Assembly (NCBI RefSeq): GCF_000690055.1
Contig: NZ_JJNZ01000049.1
Span: 1 to 34,880, forward strand
Length of the DNA: 34,880 nucleotides
Source of the DNA: Pseudoalteromonas fuliginea
GTDB lineage: Bacteria > Pseudomonadota > Gammaproteobacteria > Enterobacterales > Alteromonadaceae
Direction: 5' to 3'
Shown here: piece by piece, positions 16,808-25,988 of the stretch
How positions within the stretch are numbered: position 1 is the stretch's first letter
How the letters are laid out: every line of letters begins with the position of its first letter
Translations under genes and position numbers: made by a program
The notes under the pieces: model-generated
Databases searched by the model: none
What the model saw: only the letters and a program-made list of their open reading frames with translations
What the model was told of the DNA's origin: nothing

Positions 16808-18028
16808 ATGACATCAGATGTAACGTCGGCATCTAGTCAACTTAACAGAACCGCTATTTTACTTGTATTAGCGCTCGGTACATTTATTTTAGGATTATCT
16901 GAATTTTCGATGATGCCTATGCTGCCACTGATTAGCGAAACATTTGGTTCAACGCCATCACAAAGTGGTTATGCAATTAGTGCTTACGCCATTGGTGTTG
17001 TAGTGGGCGCGCCTATTTTAATGCTAACAACTGCTAATATGAGAAAGCGCAAAGCATTGCTCATTTTTATAAGCTTAATGTTTATATCAAACGGGTTAAG
17101 CGCGATGGCAACGTCGCTTGAGCAACTTGTAATATTCAGATTTTTAAGTGGTTTACCTCATGGTGCATATTTTGGCGCAGCTATTTTATTAGCATCGGAT
17201 ATTGCCCCAAAAGGTAAGCGTGCTAGCTTTATGTCTAAGGTGTTTATGGGTTTAACTGTGGCTACTATTGTTGGTGTGCCCGTAGTTACACTTGTAGGTC
17301 AAAATTTAAGTTGGCGGTATTGTTTAGCCGGCGCTGCAGTGCTTGCATTTATTGCTTTTATTTTTGTTTATAAAGTAGTGCCAAATATCGATAACGCTAA
17401 ACCCTCTAACTTACTAAACGAGTTTGGCGTACTTAAAAATAAACTGGTTTGGTCTATTTTAGGTATTGTAATTATTGGCTTTGGTGGGGTGTTTTGTATT
17501 TATACTTACATTGCCGACACCATATTAGTGGTAACAAAAACAGCCCCGTATACTATTTCTATCGCAATGGTAATGTTTGGTATCGGTTGTACGCTCGGTA
17601 ACTATGTACTGGGTAAAGCAGCCGATAAATCTGCAATTAAAACCACTGGTCTTGCACTTGTATGTACCATTGTATTTGCCTTTGCTTATGTAACGGCAAG
17701 CCATAATATTTGGGCTCTTTATGCTGTGATCTTCTTTATTGGTTGCAGTGTGGGCTTGGCTACGCTGATTCAAACGCTTTTAATGGACGTCGCCCCCGAA
17801 GGCCACGCTATGATTGGCGCCTTAGTACAGTGCGCATTTAATACTGCCAATGCTATAGGCCCTTGGGTCGGTGGAATTGCAATAGCACAGGGTGCTGCAC
17901 CTAATCAAACAGGTTACGTAGCAGCTGCATTATTTTTAGGTGGTTTGGGGATGTGGCTACTAAGTTACTTACAACTAAATAAACAGCAACCAACAGCGCA
18001 AGCCGCCAGTTATAGCAATCCACAATAA
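16808..18028 (+). CDS. MFS transporter, DHA1 (AraJ-like) family
   Basis: This is a 406-residue inner-membrane protein with twelve hydrophobic segments. Visible features are LGLSEFSMMPMLPLI in the first helix region, RFLSGLPHGAYFGAA after the A-loop, and a GKAADKSAIK-type loop between the halves. These match the AraJ/arabinose-efflux-like branch of drug:H+ antiporters. It probably exports sugars or small toxic compounds using the proton gradient; the substrate is unknown. AAAGGA lies 6 bp before the ATG. It is monocistronic and ends at a bidirectional terminator shared with the convergent DUF1499 gene. Confidence 0.88.
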   Translation: MTSDVTSASSQLNRTAILLVLALGTFILGLSEFSMMPMLPLISETFGSTPSQSGYAISAYAIGVVVGAPILMLTTANMRKRKALLIFISLMFISNGLSAMATSLEQLVIFRFLSGLPHGAYFGAAILLASDIAPKGKRASFMSKVFMGLTVATIVGVPVVTLVGQNLSWRYCLAGAAVLAFIAFIFVYKVVPNIDNAKPSNLLNEFGVLKNKLVWSILGIVIIGFGGVFCIYTYIADTILVVTKTAPYTISIAMVMFGIGCTLGNYVLGKAADKSAIKTTGLALVCTIVFAFAYVTASHNIWALYAVIFFIGCSVGLATLIQTLLMDVAPEGHAMIGALVQCAFNTANAIGPWVGGIAIAQGAAPNQTGYVAAALFLGGLGMWLLSYLQLNKQQPTAQAASYSNPQ

Positions 18029-18094
18029 TACTTAATCAATTTGAGGGATTAATTAGGCGAATTGATATTAAGCTGAGTTTTAAATAATAAACAC

Positions 18095-18125
18095 AAAAAA
18101 GCCCAAACAACGTTTGGGCTTAATT
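18095..18125. terminator. bidirectional Rho-independent terminator
   Basis: AAGCCCAAAC (18099-18108), loop AAC, GTTTGGGCTT (18112-18121) form a perfect 10-bp stem. A-rich sequence lies on the left and T-rich on the right. It separates the convergent MFS and DUF1499 genes. Confidence 0.92.
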
Positions 18126-18146
18126 TTATATTTTAACTAAACTGCG

Positions 18147-18860
18147 TTATTTTGTTAGCTCAGTATTTATCTCATTAATTAATGTATGAATGCGCTGTGC
18201 ATTTTTGCCTAAATCACTACGTCCTACTCGCGACTTACTACGAATATCGACAAAACGTTCACTGCCTTCATCGTTAATGCGGACAACGACATCATCTTTA
18301 AAACCAAACCATGTTGTTGTATCAGTCGCTTCTACAAGACCTAAACTTGTATCTGTGTTAACAAGTTCCCAACCCAAGTTTTTCACTGCTTGCTCTGTAG
18401 CTTCAAGCAAATCAGTTTTAGATTGAGCAAAACTAAGCGTTGCAAGTTCTGGGTAAGCTTTGCGTTGTTCAATTGCGGTTTCTTCGCCTGCATAGGCAAC
18501 TGGGTTTGGCGCATCAACACGAAGTGGTGCAATAGCTACAAACTGAGGGGGGTTAACTAAGTCGGTAGAAATATCATGTATTGGCGGCACACTTTTAGCT
18601 GTGTTCATCATATTTAAAGGCATTGCTATAGCCACTGCTGAAAATACAACCGCAATAGCTGCACTACCAAATGTCACGGTTTTGCGCATAAAGATTATCT
18701 GTATTAAAAGTAGCACAAGTGCAGCGCCACCTGCATAAACGCCAAATCGAAAGCCTGTAAATGCAGTTCCTAGTTCTACAATACCAAATTTGTACAAAGG
18801 CCCAGGCAGAACGACCAGCAAAAAGGCAATTAAACTAACTAAGCTCACTAAAATTTTCAT
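18147..18860 (-). CDS. DUF1499 membrane protein
   Basis: This is a 237-residue protein. Three membrane segments fill about 5-25, 38-57 and 63-85. A DUF1499 domain (about 93-234) follows, with IHDISTDLVNPPQF, TDTTTWFGFKDDVVVRI and the signature FVDIRSKSRVGRSDLGKNAQRI. The soluble domain probably faces the periplasm. DUF1499 has no settled function. AAGGAA lies 7 bp before the ATG, and the gene appears monocistronic. Confidence 0.85.
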   Translation of the reverse strand: MKILVSLVSLIAFLLVVLPGPLYKFGIVELGTAFTGFRFGVYAGGAALVLLLIQIIFMRKTVTFGSAAIAVVFSAVAIAMPLNMMNTAKSVPPIHDISTDLVNPPQFVAIAPLRVDAPNPVAYAGEETAIEQRKAYPELATLSFAQSKTDLLEATEQAVKNLGWELVNTDTSLGLVEATDTTTWFGFKDDVVVRINDEGSERFVDIRSKSRVGRSDLGKNAQRIHTLINEINTELTK

Positions 18861-18967
18861 TTTATGATTCCTTTATTATGTGTGATTTTTATTATTAAAC
18901 AGATAAACGCTATTAACGAGTAGCTTATACTGCCTATAAGTGCTTTTAGATTACTATTAGCGACTAA

Positions 18968-20308
18968 TTACACAAAAAAGTCCAATGTTGTGTGATCAAA
19001 GTTACTTAAATTAGGAAAAATATCAACAAGCTCAGAGCTCGGCACACCAAACCACTGAGCCAATGTGGCAAAGTACTGCTCATTTGCAACGCTTGGAATT
19101 AAACGCCCGCCACTGGTATCTTGTGGGCCATCTAAATGCTGAGTTAAAAGCTCACCATATATATCGCCACCCTTTACTGCGCCGCCCATTACTATTTGAT
19201 TCCCTGCCCAACCATGATCAGTACCATCGCCATTTGAGGTCAACGTACGACCAAAATCAGACATAGTAAACGCAGTCACTTTATCTGCCATATCAAGCTC
19301 TTTCATCGCACTATCAAACTCACTAAGCCCTTGGGCTAATGTGCTTAGCAATGCAGGGTGAGTATCTAGCTGATTATCATGGGTATCAAACCCGCCCATA
19401 GACACAAAAAACACTTGGCGCTGAGTACTTAATTTTGACTGCACGCTAATTGTTTTAGCAACTGCTGCTAACTGCTCCGATAAACTTGTATCACTAAATG
19501 AAGTAATTAACGCTGGCGCTGTTTCTAGCGCATTATTCATCGCTTGGGTGTTATTAATCGCCGACTTGAAGCTATCAGCGTAAGCACTACTGAGGGGATG
19601 AACTGTATTACTCATAATCCGGTTCATTATAGTAGTTACATGTTCCATGCGCGGCTTATAATCACTAAATGCATTAATTTTACTTATACCGCTTTTATTA
19701 AGTGCAAATGCTTTTGTTTGATTACCCGTTTGCCAAAGGTTTGTACCATCAAGCGATATATTAGCGGCAAACTGATCTTGCTGCTCTAAGCGCTCAAGTA
19801 AACGTGCGCCCCACCCACTATTTAACGACTGTTTTTCACGCCCATACATCCATGATGCCTGCTGATCATTATGCGAGAACAAATGTTTGGGGATCGTCAC
19901 TGTTTTATTTTTATAATCATCGAGAGTAGTAGGTGAGAGTAAAGTTCCAAGGCCGCCAACAAACGCTAGATTAGACGAATCAAACACCCTTTTAATAGGC
20001 GCAAGCGAAGGATGCAGCCCAACTCCACCAGCAAAATTAGTTGCACTATTAAGTGCTATAGGCGTCGAAACAGCAAGGTTTTGACGACTTTGTTCATACA
20101 AGCTACGTTGCTCACCTTCTAATGGTACTAGCATATTAAGTGAATCATTACCGCCATATAAAAACACACACACCAACGCTTTGTAATCCCCCAGCTCAAT
20201 CGCATTTACTGACCCCGTTAATGCTTGCAGTTGTAAACTTGTTAGCGCGGCCGCCGACACACCGCCTTTTAAACATAACGACAAAAACTGTCTTCTATTT
20301 ATGCTCAT
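18968..20308 (-). CDS. Tat-exported DUF1501 protein
   Basis: This is a 446-residue protein starting MSINRRQFLSLCLKGG, a twin-arginine signal, with AGGAGAG 5 bp before the ATG; the longer in-frame reading to 20353 is not needed. The DUF1501 fold resembles the alkaline phosphatase/sulfatase superfamily: ALVCVFLYGGNDSLNMLVPL near 40-59, VFFVSMGGFDTHDNQ, a TMSDFGRT segment and DHGWAGNQIVMGG are the conserved blocks. The activity is unknown. It lies 10 bp downstream of the DUF1800 gene; DUF1800-DUF1501 pairs are widespread and probably act together outside the cytoplasm. Confidence 0.9.
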   Translation of the reverse strand: MSINRRQFLSLCLKGGVSAAALTSLQLQALTGSVNAIELGDYKALVCVFLYGGNDSLNMLVPLEGEQRSLYEQSRQNLAVSTPIALNSATNFAGGVGLHPSLAPIKRVFDSSNLAFVGGLGTLLSPTTLDDYKNKTVTIPKHLFSHNDQQASWMYGREKQSLNSGWGARLLERLEQQDQFAANISLDGTNLWQTGNQTKAFALNKSGISKINAFSDYKPRMEHVTTIMNRIMSNTVHPLSSAYADSFKSAINNTQAMNNALETAPALITSFSDTSLSEQLAAVAKTISVQSKLSTQRQVFFVSMGGFDTHDNQLDTHPALLSTLAQGLSEFDSAMKELDMADKVTAFTMSDFGRTLTSNGDGTDHGWAGNQIVMGGAVKGGDIYGELLTQHLDGPQDTSGGRLIPSVANEQYFATLAQWFGVPSSELVDIFPNLSNFDHTTLDFFV

Positions 20309-20318
20309 TATGTCTCTC

Positions 20319-22238
20319 CTAATACTGCAAATTAAATTCAGGTGAAATAGCAATTATGTAAAGTAAATACGATACCCGTTCTCGATATTCGGCATCATTA
20401 AAGTATGCATCTAAATCAAGCAATGCTTGGCGCGTATCAGCACTCATTGAACCTGCAAAATATAAAACATTATACTGTTCAAGTAAGGCACCTACCCCGT
20501 TACTTTTTAAAAAGCTCATATCGCTCTTGATATAAACATATAACTCTTTGGGATTTAAATCATCACGTGCTTCTGCAGTTCCCCATACTAAACCTGAGAA
20601 ATGCTCGTTCATAGTGCCAATTAATGTAGTATCACCCGCTATTTGTAATTCCGGTGCGACTAACTCATCACTGCGTAATTGAGCTGGCTGATAATCGGGT
20701 CTAAAAAAGTTAAATACAGATGGCGAACGCATTGGCCCCTGCCCATAATTATTTATTAAATTCCATGTTCTATACTCCCCTTCTAAAGACCTTGCATCAA
20801 GGTTTCGCCAAAATTGTACTGTTTTTAGTAAGGGCTCCTTAACTTTTCCTTGATAGCTTAAAACACTGCCAAAATGACGAGCCTCGTCATCCAAGTAAAT
20901 AGCTTTAATGACAGCCGCTAAATCCCCACGCACACCATCGCCATTATCGTTAAACACATTAGCCACTCGCTCAATATATTGAGGGGTTGGATTTGATGTA
21001 ATTAATCGTTGAATTAGTTGCTTAGTAATAAATGGTGCTACATTGGCGTGATTAAATAAATTATCGAGTGCTATTTGCAGTGATTCCTCTGGCCCATAGC
21101 CCTCAGGGATTACTTCATTATTTAAAAGTACTTTTTGTTTACTTGAATGGTATTCGCTAAATGCTTGCATTGGTTTAATATAATCACGGCTTTTGCGTTT
21201 AAACGTTTCACTATCGGCAAACGTCCAACCAGTAAATACCCGTGCAAAGCCTTCAATTTGAGACTGCCCGTAAGTGGCAATGGTATTCCCTTGGGCATCA
21301 AGCTTTGCGCTGCCATCTTTATTTAGCTCTTCAAGCCCAATGGTAAATAACTGCATTACTTCACGTGCGTAATTTTCGTCTGGACGAATGTTAAGTGCAT
21401 CATCTGCTTTTTCGTTACCTAAATGGCTTAAATAAGTCCCCATAATTGGCGAAAGCGTGACATCCTCTAGTAACTCCCGGTAATTACCAAATGCATTTTT
21501 AAGCAGTAAATCGTAGTAGGTAACCATTCCTTCTGGTTGAGAGCTTAAGCTGCTGTTGGCATCCGACACCACTAATATCTCGCTCAATGCAAATGCAACG
21601 CGCTGGCGAAGCTGATCGTCACTGCGCAAGGTCGCCTTCCACCAACCATCAATACGGTTGATATATCTAAAGTCATCTTGATCCGGACTTTTGACTAAAT
21701 AACTTCGGTGGTATTCAATTGGCAATGCTATTTGGCTTTCAAGCCATTGCTGCTCACTTAACCCTTGGGCTTTGCGTATTTCATTAAGTGTTGGCCCCAT
21801 ACTACCTTGGTGTAGCAAACGTGCAGCAGCAAATTCATCCATCGCGTTTCTGGCAATAAAACTTACCGTTTTAACTGCAATAGCACCTTCGTTGTCCGTT
21901 GCAGTTACATTAAAGGCATACTCTTTTGGTGAATAACTCAATGCTGAAGGAATATTTATTATCACAGAGTTAGCAGCTATTGGCTCATCAAGTACCTTAA
22001 GACCAGCAGTTTGCTCCCAGATCACACTTGTTATTGTGCCGTCGTTATCGCTCGCTGTTGCAGTTAATTCAATAGTTTGGCTTTTGGTTATATCGCTTGG
22101 AATATTAGCCACAGATAAAATAGGAATTTCATTTCCGTTAATAGTTGGCGTATCATCTGAGCCTGAACCACCGCAAGCACTTAGTAGCAAAACTGAGCTT
22201 GCCATCAAAAAATATTTATAATGCATGAAAGTCGTCAT
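20319..22238 (-). CDS. DUF1800 lipoprotein with N-terminal PKD/cadherin-like domain
   Basis: This is a 639-residue exported protein. Lipobox LLSAC is at about residues 18-22 (after MHYKYFLMASS), then a GGSGSDD linker, an Ig/PKD-like domain (about 38-130, with TATASDNDGTITSVIWEQTAG), then DUF1800. That domain shows AARLLHQGSMGPTLNEI, WWKATLRSDDQLRQRVAFALSEILVVS, NYAREVMQLFTIGLEEL, IEGFARVFTGWTF and FNFFRPDYQP. The function is unknown. The start may be ATG 22238 or ATG 22226; neither has a strong ribosome-binding site. It is the first gene of the DUF1800-DUF1501 unit. An inverted repeat (GGTACAT, TACC, ATGTACC) lies at 22253-22270 just upstream. Confidence 0.88.
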   Translation of the reverse strand: MTTFMHYKYFLMASSVLLLSACGGSGSDDTPTINGNEIPILSVANIPSDITKSQTIELTATASDNDGTITSVIWEQTAGLKVLDEPIAANSVIINIPSALSYSPKEYAFNVTATDNEGAIAVKTVSFIARNAMDEFAAARLLHQGSMGPTLNEIRKAQGLSEQQWLESQIALPIEYHRSYLVKSPDQDDFRYINRIDGWWKATLRSDDQLRQRVAFALSEILVVSDANSSLSSQPEGMVTYYDLLLKNAFGNYRELLEDVTLSPIMGTYLSHLGNEKADDALNIRPDENYAREVMQLFTIGLEELNKDGSAKLDAQGNTIATYGQSQIEGFARVFTGWTFADSETFKRKSRDYIKPMQAFSEYHSSKQKVLLNNEVIPEGYGPEESLQIALDNLFNHANVAPFITKQLIQRLITSNPTPQYIERVANVFNDNGDGVRGDLAAVIKAIYLDDEARHFGSVLSYQGKVKEPLLKTVQFWRNLDARSLEGEYRTWNLINNYGQGPMRSPSVFNFFRPDYQPAQLRSDELVAPELQIAGDTTLIGTMNEHFSGLVWGTAEARDDLNPKELYVYIKSDMSFLKSNGVGALLEQYNVLYFAGSMSADTRQALLDLDAYFNDAEYRERVSYLLYIIAISPEFNLQY

Positions 22239-22252
22239 CGTCTTTTAATAAA

Positions 22253-22270
22253 GGTACATTACCATGTACC
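22253..22270. promoter_or_regulatory. 7-bp-arm inverted repeat upstream of DUF1800
   Basis: GGTACAT, spacer TACC, ATGTACC is a perfect dyad 15-32 bp before the DUF1800 start. It could be an operator or a 5'-leader hairpin; the sequence does not decide. Confidence 0.3.
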
Positions 22271-22397
22271 GAGTTTGATGCATTTATTGAAACACAAAAT
22301 TTACAATTTAACCCTTTATTTTTTGTAACCGAAACTTGACTAACCCTCAAAAACACAAAAAATACGGTGGTTTAAATTAGCCTGGGCTTTATTATTT

Positions 22398-22613
22398 ATG
22401 AAAACAGAAATTAGCTATCGTTTTGAATCTTCACAAGTTGCCAACCGATTTTCACATGAACTAAAAAATTGGTCTGTTAACGATGTAAAAACTCGTCTTT
22501 TTAATGGTGGCGACAGTGTAAAAGTAAGCTATGAGTATGACGAAAATGGGTTTGATTACACTATTGCAGAACTTGATGACCTAGCTGAGCGACACGCAGG
22601 TAAAGAAATATAA
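22398..22613 (+). CDS. small hypothetical protein
   Basis: This is a 71-residue acidic protein, starting MKTEISYRFESS and ending RHAGKEI. It has alternating beta/alpha character and no signal or membrane segment. Codon use is like its neighbours, and no overlapping better frame exists. I do not recognise the family. The ribosome-binding site is weak. It stands alone between the DUF1800 unit and the H-NOX operon and faces away from the former. Confidence 0.65.
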   Translation: MKTEISYRFESSQVANRFSHELKNWSVNDVKTRLFNGGDSVKVSYEYDENGFDYTIAELDDLAERHAGKEI

Positions 22614-22668
22614 GTAAACAAAACCCCTCTCATACGTAATTTATTAAATATAAATACGTTAATTACTT

Positions 22669-23643
22669 TTAACACGCTAGAGATGAGTCTGGCAGTGTTA
22701 TTATGGGTAATATACAACGCATTAGAGTGCCCTTATTAAGCTCACTCTCAATTTCTATAGATCCCTTATGTTCCTTTAATACGTTATATACAATAGCCAT
22801 TCCCATTCCAGTTCCCTCACCTACAGGCTTTGTAGTGTAAAATGGTTCAAAAATATGATTGACTGTTTTTTCATCCATTCCGCAGCCATTATCGGACACT
22901 TCAATGTAGATATTTTTCTCGTCTGAGAATAAATTAACAAGAATTTCTCCTTGCTGGTCTTGTACTAAATCACAGGCATATTTAGCGTTTAGTAAAAGGT
23001 TTACGAAGATTTGATTAATTGCCGACAAATTACAATAACTTAATGGTAATTCATCATCCGAACACGTTATGTTGCATGTTTTTAATTGATTAGCGAGTAA
23101 CTTAATAGCCCCCTCTAGCGACTCTCTAATATTAGCCATAGCCATGGAATTATTTTTAGGTCTAGCAAAATTAAGTAAGTTATTAACAATTGCCGCAATT
23201 CGCTGTAATCCCTCATGCGTATCATTTAATAGTTCATCTAGATCATCTAAAATAAAATCAATATCACTTTCTTTATCAAGTTTTATTAGTAATGTTTCCA
23301 TCTCTGCAGCAGATATTGATTTATTAATATATTGTTTTGCAACAGTCATTAATGCTATCAGCGTAGGTTTAAAAAATTTAATACTTTCAAGGTTACTTGT
23401 TACATATGCCAGTGGATTATTTATTTCATGGGCAACACCTGCCGATAGCGTCCCTAAAGTAGCCATTTTTTCACTTTGCATAAGAGTAACCTGCTGATTT
23501 TTTAACATGTTAAGCTTTTCTTCAAGATCTTGGTTTGCACAAAATAATGCGCGTGTTTTATCCTCAAGTAGCATCTCTAGTTCATCTCTTGCTGCTTTTT
23601 CACGAAGGTATGCTTTTTTGTAGTTGTGGGTATCTTCACTCAT
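22669..23643 (-). CDS. soluble histidine kinase of the H-NOX operon
   Basis: This is a 324-residue cytoplasmic histidine kinase. An N-terminal coiled coil (about 5-60) takes the place of a sensor domain. His72 lies in the H-box AGVAHEINNPLAY, an inserted helical region follows at about 95-140, then an N-box (INQIFVNLLLNAKYA), DNGCGM and GEGTGMGMAIV. There is no membrane segment, so it must be controlled by a partner. The preferred ATG (23643) overlaps the H-NOX stop as ATGAGTGA, giving tight coupling; the earlier start at 23667 would overlap more. In Shewanella, Vibrio and Pseudoalteromonas, H-NOX proteins inhibit such H-NOX-associated kinases when NO is bound. Confidence 0.9.
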   Translation of the reverse strand: MSEDTHNYKKAYLREKAARDELEMLLEDKTRALFCANQDLEEKLNMLKNQQVTLMQSEKMATLGTLSAGVAHEINNPLAYVTSNLESIKFFKPTLIALMTVAKQYINKSISAAEMETLLIKLDKESDIDFILDDLDELLNDTHEGLQRIAAIVNNLLNFARPKNNSMAMANIRESLEGAIKLLANQLKTCNITCSDDELPLSYCNLSAINQIFVNLLLNAKYACDLVQDQQGEILVNLFSDEKNIYIEVSDNGCGMDEKTVNHIFEPFYTTKPVGEGTGMGMAIVYNVLKEHKGSIEIESELNKGTLMRCILPIITLPDSSLAC

Positions 23644-24187
23644 TGCCAATCTCATATTTAACTTCAATTACACATTTATCAAAACCATTATGCATACATT
23701 CAACATGATTTAGCGCCACCTCAATACCGTAATGAGAGGCTGCACCAAAAATAAGCCCTTCAGCGCACATGCACAGCTGCCTTTTGGAATAGTAATGCAT
23801 CAAAATAAATCCATCTTCAATAAGCTCTGCTTTAATTTCTGGTAAATTTGGCTCTTGATATAGTTTTGCAACTTCAACATGAATCACCTTATCGATACCC
23901 ATAATTAAGTCCGCAAACCCATTAAAGTTTTCAACTATTGTAGGGTGCCGGCCCCTTAAGTGGCCAAATAAATACTCACCAAATGCCTTTAAAACATCAG
24001 GCATAGACATAGATAAAGCATCAGCTACATCTTGCGCCAACCCCACTATTTCTTCATCTGGATAGCTTTCTGCTGAAATATAAATACGATCACTAGGTGC
24101 ATTTTTTTCAAGTAAATCATCCCACGCAGCCATGCCGCACTTTTCAATAACGAGGGCTTCAAGTCCTCTAAAAATAACACCTTTCAT
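23636..24187 (-). CDS. H-NOX heme nitric-oxide sensor
   Basis: This is a 183-residue cytoplasmic hemoprotein with the full H-NOX signature. It starts MKGVIFRGLE, has proximal heme ligand His103 in VIHVEVAKLY, conserved Pro115, and the heme-propionate YxSxR motif Tyr132-Ser134-Arg136. The length is typical for bacterial stand-alone H-NOX. It senses NO (and perhaps O2 state) and passes the signal to a partner kinase. No distal-pocket Tyr is evident by eye, which would favour NO selectivity. GAGGGGA lies 5 bp before the ATG. It sits between REC-HDOD (15-bp gap) and the kinase (8-bp overlap), in one operon. Confidence 0.93.
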   Translation of the reverse strand: MKGVIFRGLEALVIEKCGMAAWDDLLEKNAPSDRIYISAESYPDEEIVGLAQDVADALSMSMPDVLKAFGEYLFGHLRGRHPTIVENFNGFADLIMGIDKVIHVEVAKLYQEPNLPEIKAELIEDGFILMHYYSKRQLCMCAEGLIFGAASHYGIEVALNHVECMHNGFDKCVIEVKYEIGNE

Positions 24188-24202
24188 ACATCCCCTCGTG
24201 TA

Positions 24203-25318
24203 TCACTTTTTAAAACTTAAAAACCATTGTTGTACATCTTCTAGTATTTTCAAATCATCAATAAAGTCATATTCAGTTTGATTAAACTCAATTACTTGCT
24301 GGCAATAAGCATGCTCAACAATCATATGAATAACAGTTAATGATATCCCCTCATCCACAGGTAAATCATCCAGTAACTGCGCCCTAACAATTGACTTTTC
24401 AAACCCCCAAAGCGCTAATAAGTAGGCACTAAGAGCGTACTTAGGCACGTTTTCATCTTCGTTATCTTGCACAATACACATAGCAGCTAATTCACCAATA
24501 ACACTAAGCAAACCAACTGCAAATGCAAACAACTGTGTTTGCCTATCTTGCTTTAAATACTTAGCGAGCGATTGCGCCATACTTGCTTTTTTATATCCTT
24601 TATTAATTAACTCATTAAGCGTCTCTTGCTTAGCCTTATTAAGTAATTGTTGAGACAATTCAGAAAAAACCACAATCGCCTTTAAACTAACTAAACCAAT
24701 TCTTATAATCGCCTCTTTTAAGTTTGTAGTTTGACTATCAAACCCCATAAATGCGGAGTTGGCTACCTGCAAAACTTTTCCCGTTAATACAGGGTCGTGG
24801 CTAATATTATTTTCTAAAATAGAAATGTTTGGCTCATTTTTGTTTAACTCACTTAATAAGTTTTGAGTCACAACACCTAAAAATGGCAAGTCTGAAAGCT
24901 GCCCTAAAATAACGCGATGAGGAGCATGAATAGGAAGTAATTTTAATAACTTAGCGCTGTCTAGCACCGCTACTAAATGTTTCTGTGTAAAAGGTTTTAC
25001 AAGATGAAAGTGGATTGTGTTGTTAACTTGTAGTTGATAGTTACTACTTAAATCACTGGTAAATAAACACCTTAAGGCTGTAGGACAGATCGCTTTAGCG
25101 TGCTCTAGTACTTTAAGCCCTGAAGAAAGTGGCATCATAGAATCACAAAAAATAATGTCGGGTGTTTTATTACTTCCTATGTAGCGTTCAAATTCATTAG
25201 GTAACTGTAAGCAGGCTACAGTTACATTTGCACATAAGCGGCTCAACGTTTTTGCTAGTGCACGTAATAGTAATTCGTCATCATCAATTAAAAGTATATT
25301 TATTTTTTGCTCATGCAT
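24203..25318 (-). CDS. REC-HDOD response regulator
   Basis: This is a 371-residue cytoplasmic protein. The receiver domain (1 to about 125) has acidic residues D12/D13, phospho-acceptor Asp59 (FCDSMMP), Thr87 and Lys108 (VKPF). The HDOD domain (about 140-345) shows LPFLGVVTQNLLSELN, ISHDPVLTGKVLQVANSAF, LKEAIIRIGLVSLKAIVV and LFAFAVGLLSVIGELA. HDOD is an HD-like fold without the full metal site; it usually mediates regulatory protein contacts. AAGG lies 8 bp before the ATG. It is the first gene of the operon with H-NOX and the kinase, so it is the probable phosphorylation target and output. A CTAATCGTATTAG dyad lies 82 bp upstream. Confidence 0.9.
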   Translation of the reverse strand: MHEQKINILLIDDDELLLRALAKTLSRLCANVTVACLQLPNEFERYIGSNKTPDIIFCDSMMPLSSGLKVLEHAKAICPTALRCLFTSDLSSNYQLQVNNTIHFHLVKPFTQKHLVAVLDSAKLLKLLPIHAPHRVILGQLSDLPFLGVVTQNLLSELNKNEPNISILENNISHDPVLTGKVLQVANSAFMGFDSQTTNLKEAIIRIGLVSLKAIVVFSELSQQLLNKAKQETLNELINKGYKKASMAQSLAKYLKQDRQTQLFAFAVGLLSVIGELAAMCIVQDNEDENVPKYALSAYLLALWGFEKSIVRAQLLDDLPVDEGISLTVIHMIVEHAYCQQVIEFNQTEYDFIDDLKILEDVQQWFLSFKK

Positions 25319-25502
25319 TCACTATACCTTCGCTATAACGTATTAATTTCTAATCAAAGCGTAGTATAAATTCACAAATAGACATAAAACGAAAAGGGCC
25401 TAATCGTATTAGAGATTCATAGGATTAAGATAAAGCCATTGAGCTCTGATAGGATATACTTAATTACTGCACAATTAATGTTAAACCAGCCGGTTAAATA
25501 GA

Positions 25503-25934
25503 TTGAATGAAAAAGATATTTTTAATAGCACCTTTTTTATTAGTTTTATAAACGACAAGCTTCGCCCACTGATTAATAAAACATACCGTTCCAACTCAAC
25601 AAATACTTTAATTGGTCAATCATTAGCTGGTCTGCTTTCAAGCGATATTTTATTTAATCACTCTGCAACTTTTAATTATTACGTAATAATTAGCTCAAGC
25701 TTATGGTGGGCCGATAATGAATTACTAAATAGCCCTTTTGATCCACAATCGTTTCCTCAATCGGTTTATATTGGCATTGGTAAAGAAGGTGAATTAATGG
25801 AAGGCTTAGCAAGGCGATTGAATAAGGAAACAGCGCCTATTTTTGGTAATAAAAGCCAAGTGAAATTAGGCTATTTTAAAAACCTAGATCACGCCGATAC
25901 TCTGCATTTAGCTGTATACGACGCTTTTACATAG
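25503..25934 (+). pseudogene. esterase (alpha/beta hydrolase) lacking its N-terminal half
   Basis: This is a 143-residue frame matching only the C-terminal half of IroE/Fes-type putative esterases. FINDKLRPLINKTY is followed by the nucleophile elbow GQSLAG (Ser40), then ISSSLWW, IGIGKEGE and a terminal LDHADTLHLAVYDAF that holds the likely catalytic His129. Full-length relatives have about 270-300 residues and a signal peptide. Nothing resembling the missing half is found in the 180 bp upstream. No clear ribosome-binding site precedes the ATG. It is probably a deletion remnant; a short expressed protein is less likely. Confidence 0.65.
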
Positions 25935-25988
25935 ATTAACTACCATCCAAAAAAGTAATTAATAAAAATGCTTATAAGACTTTAAGTA

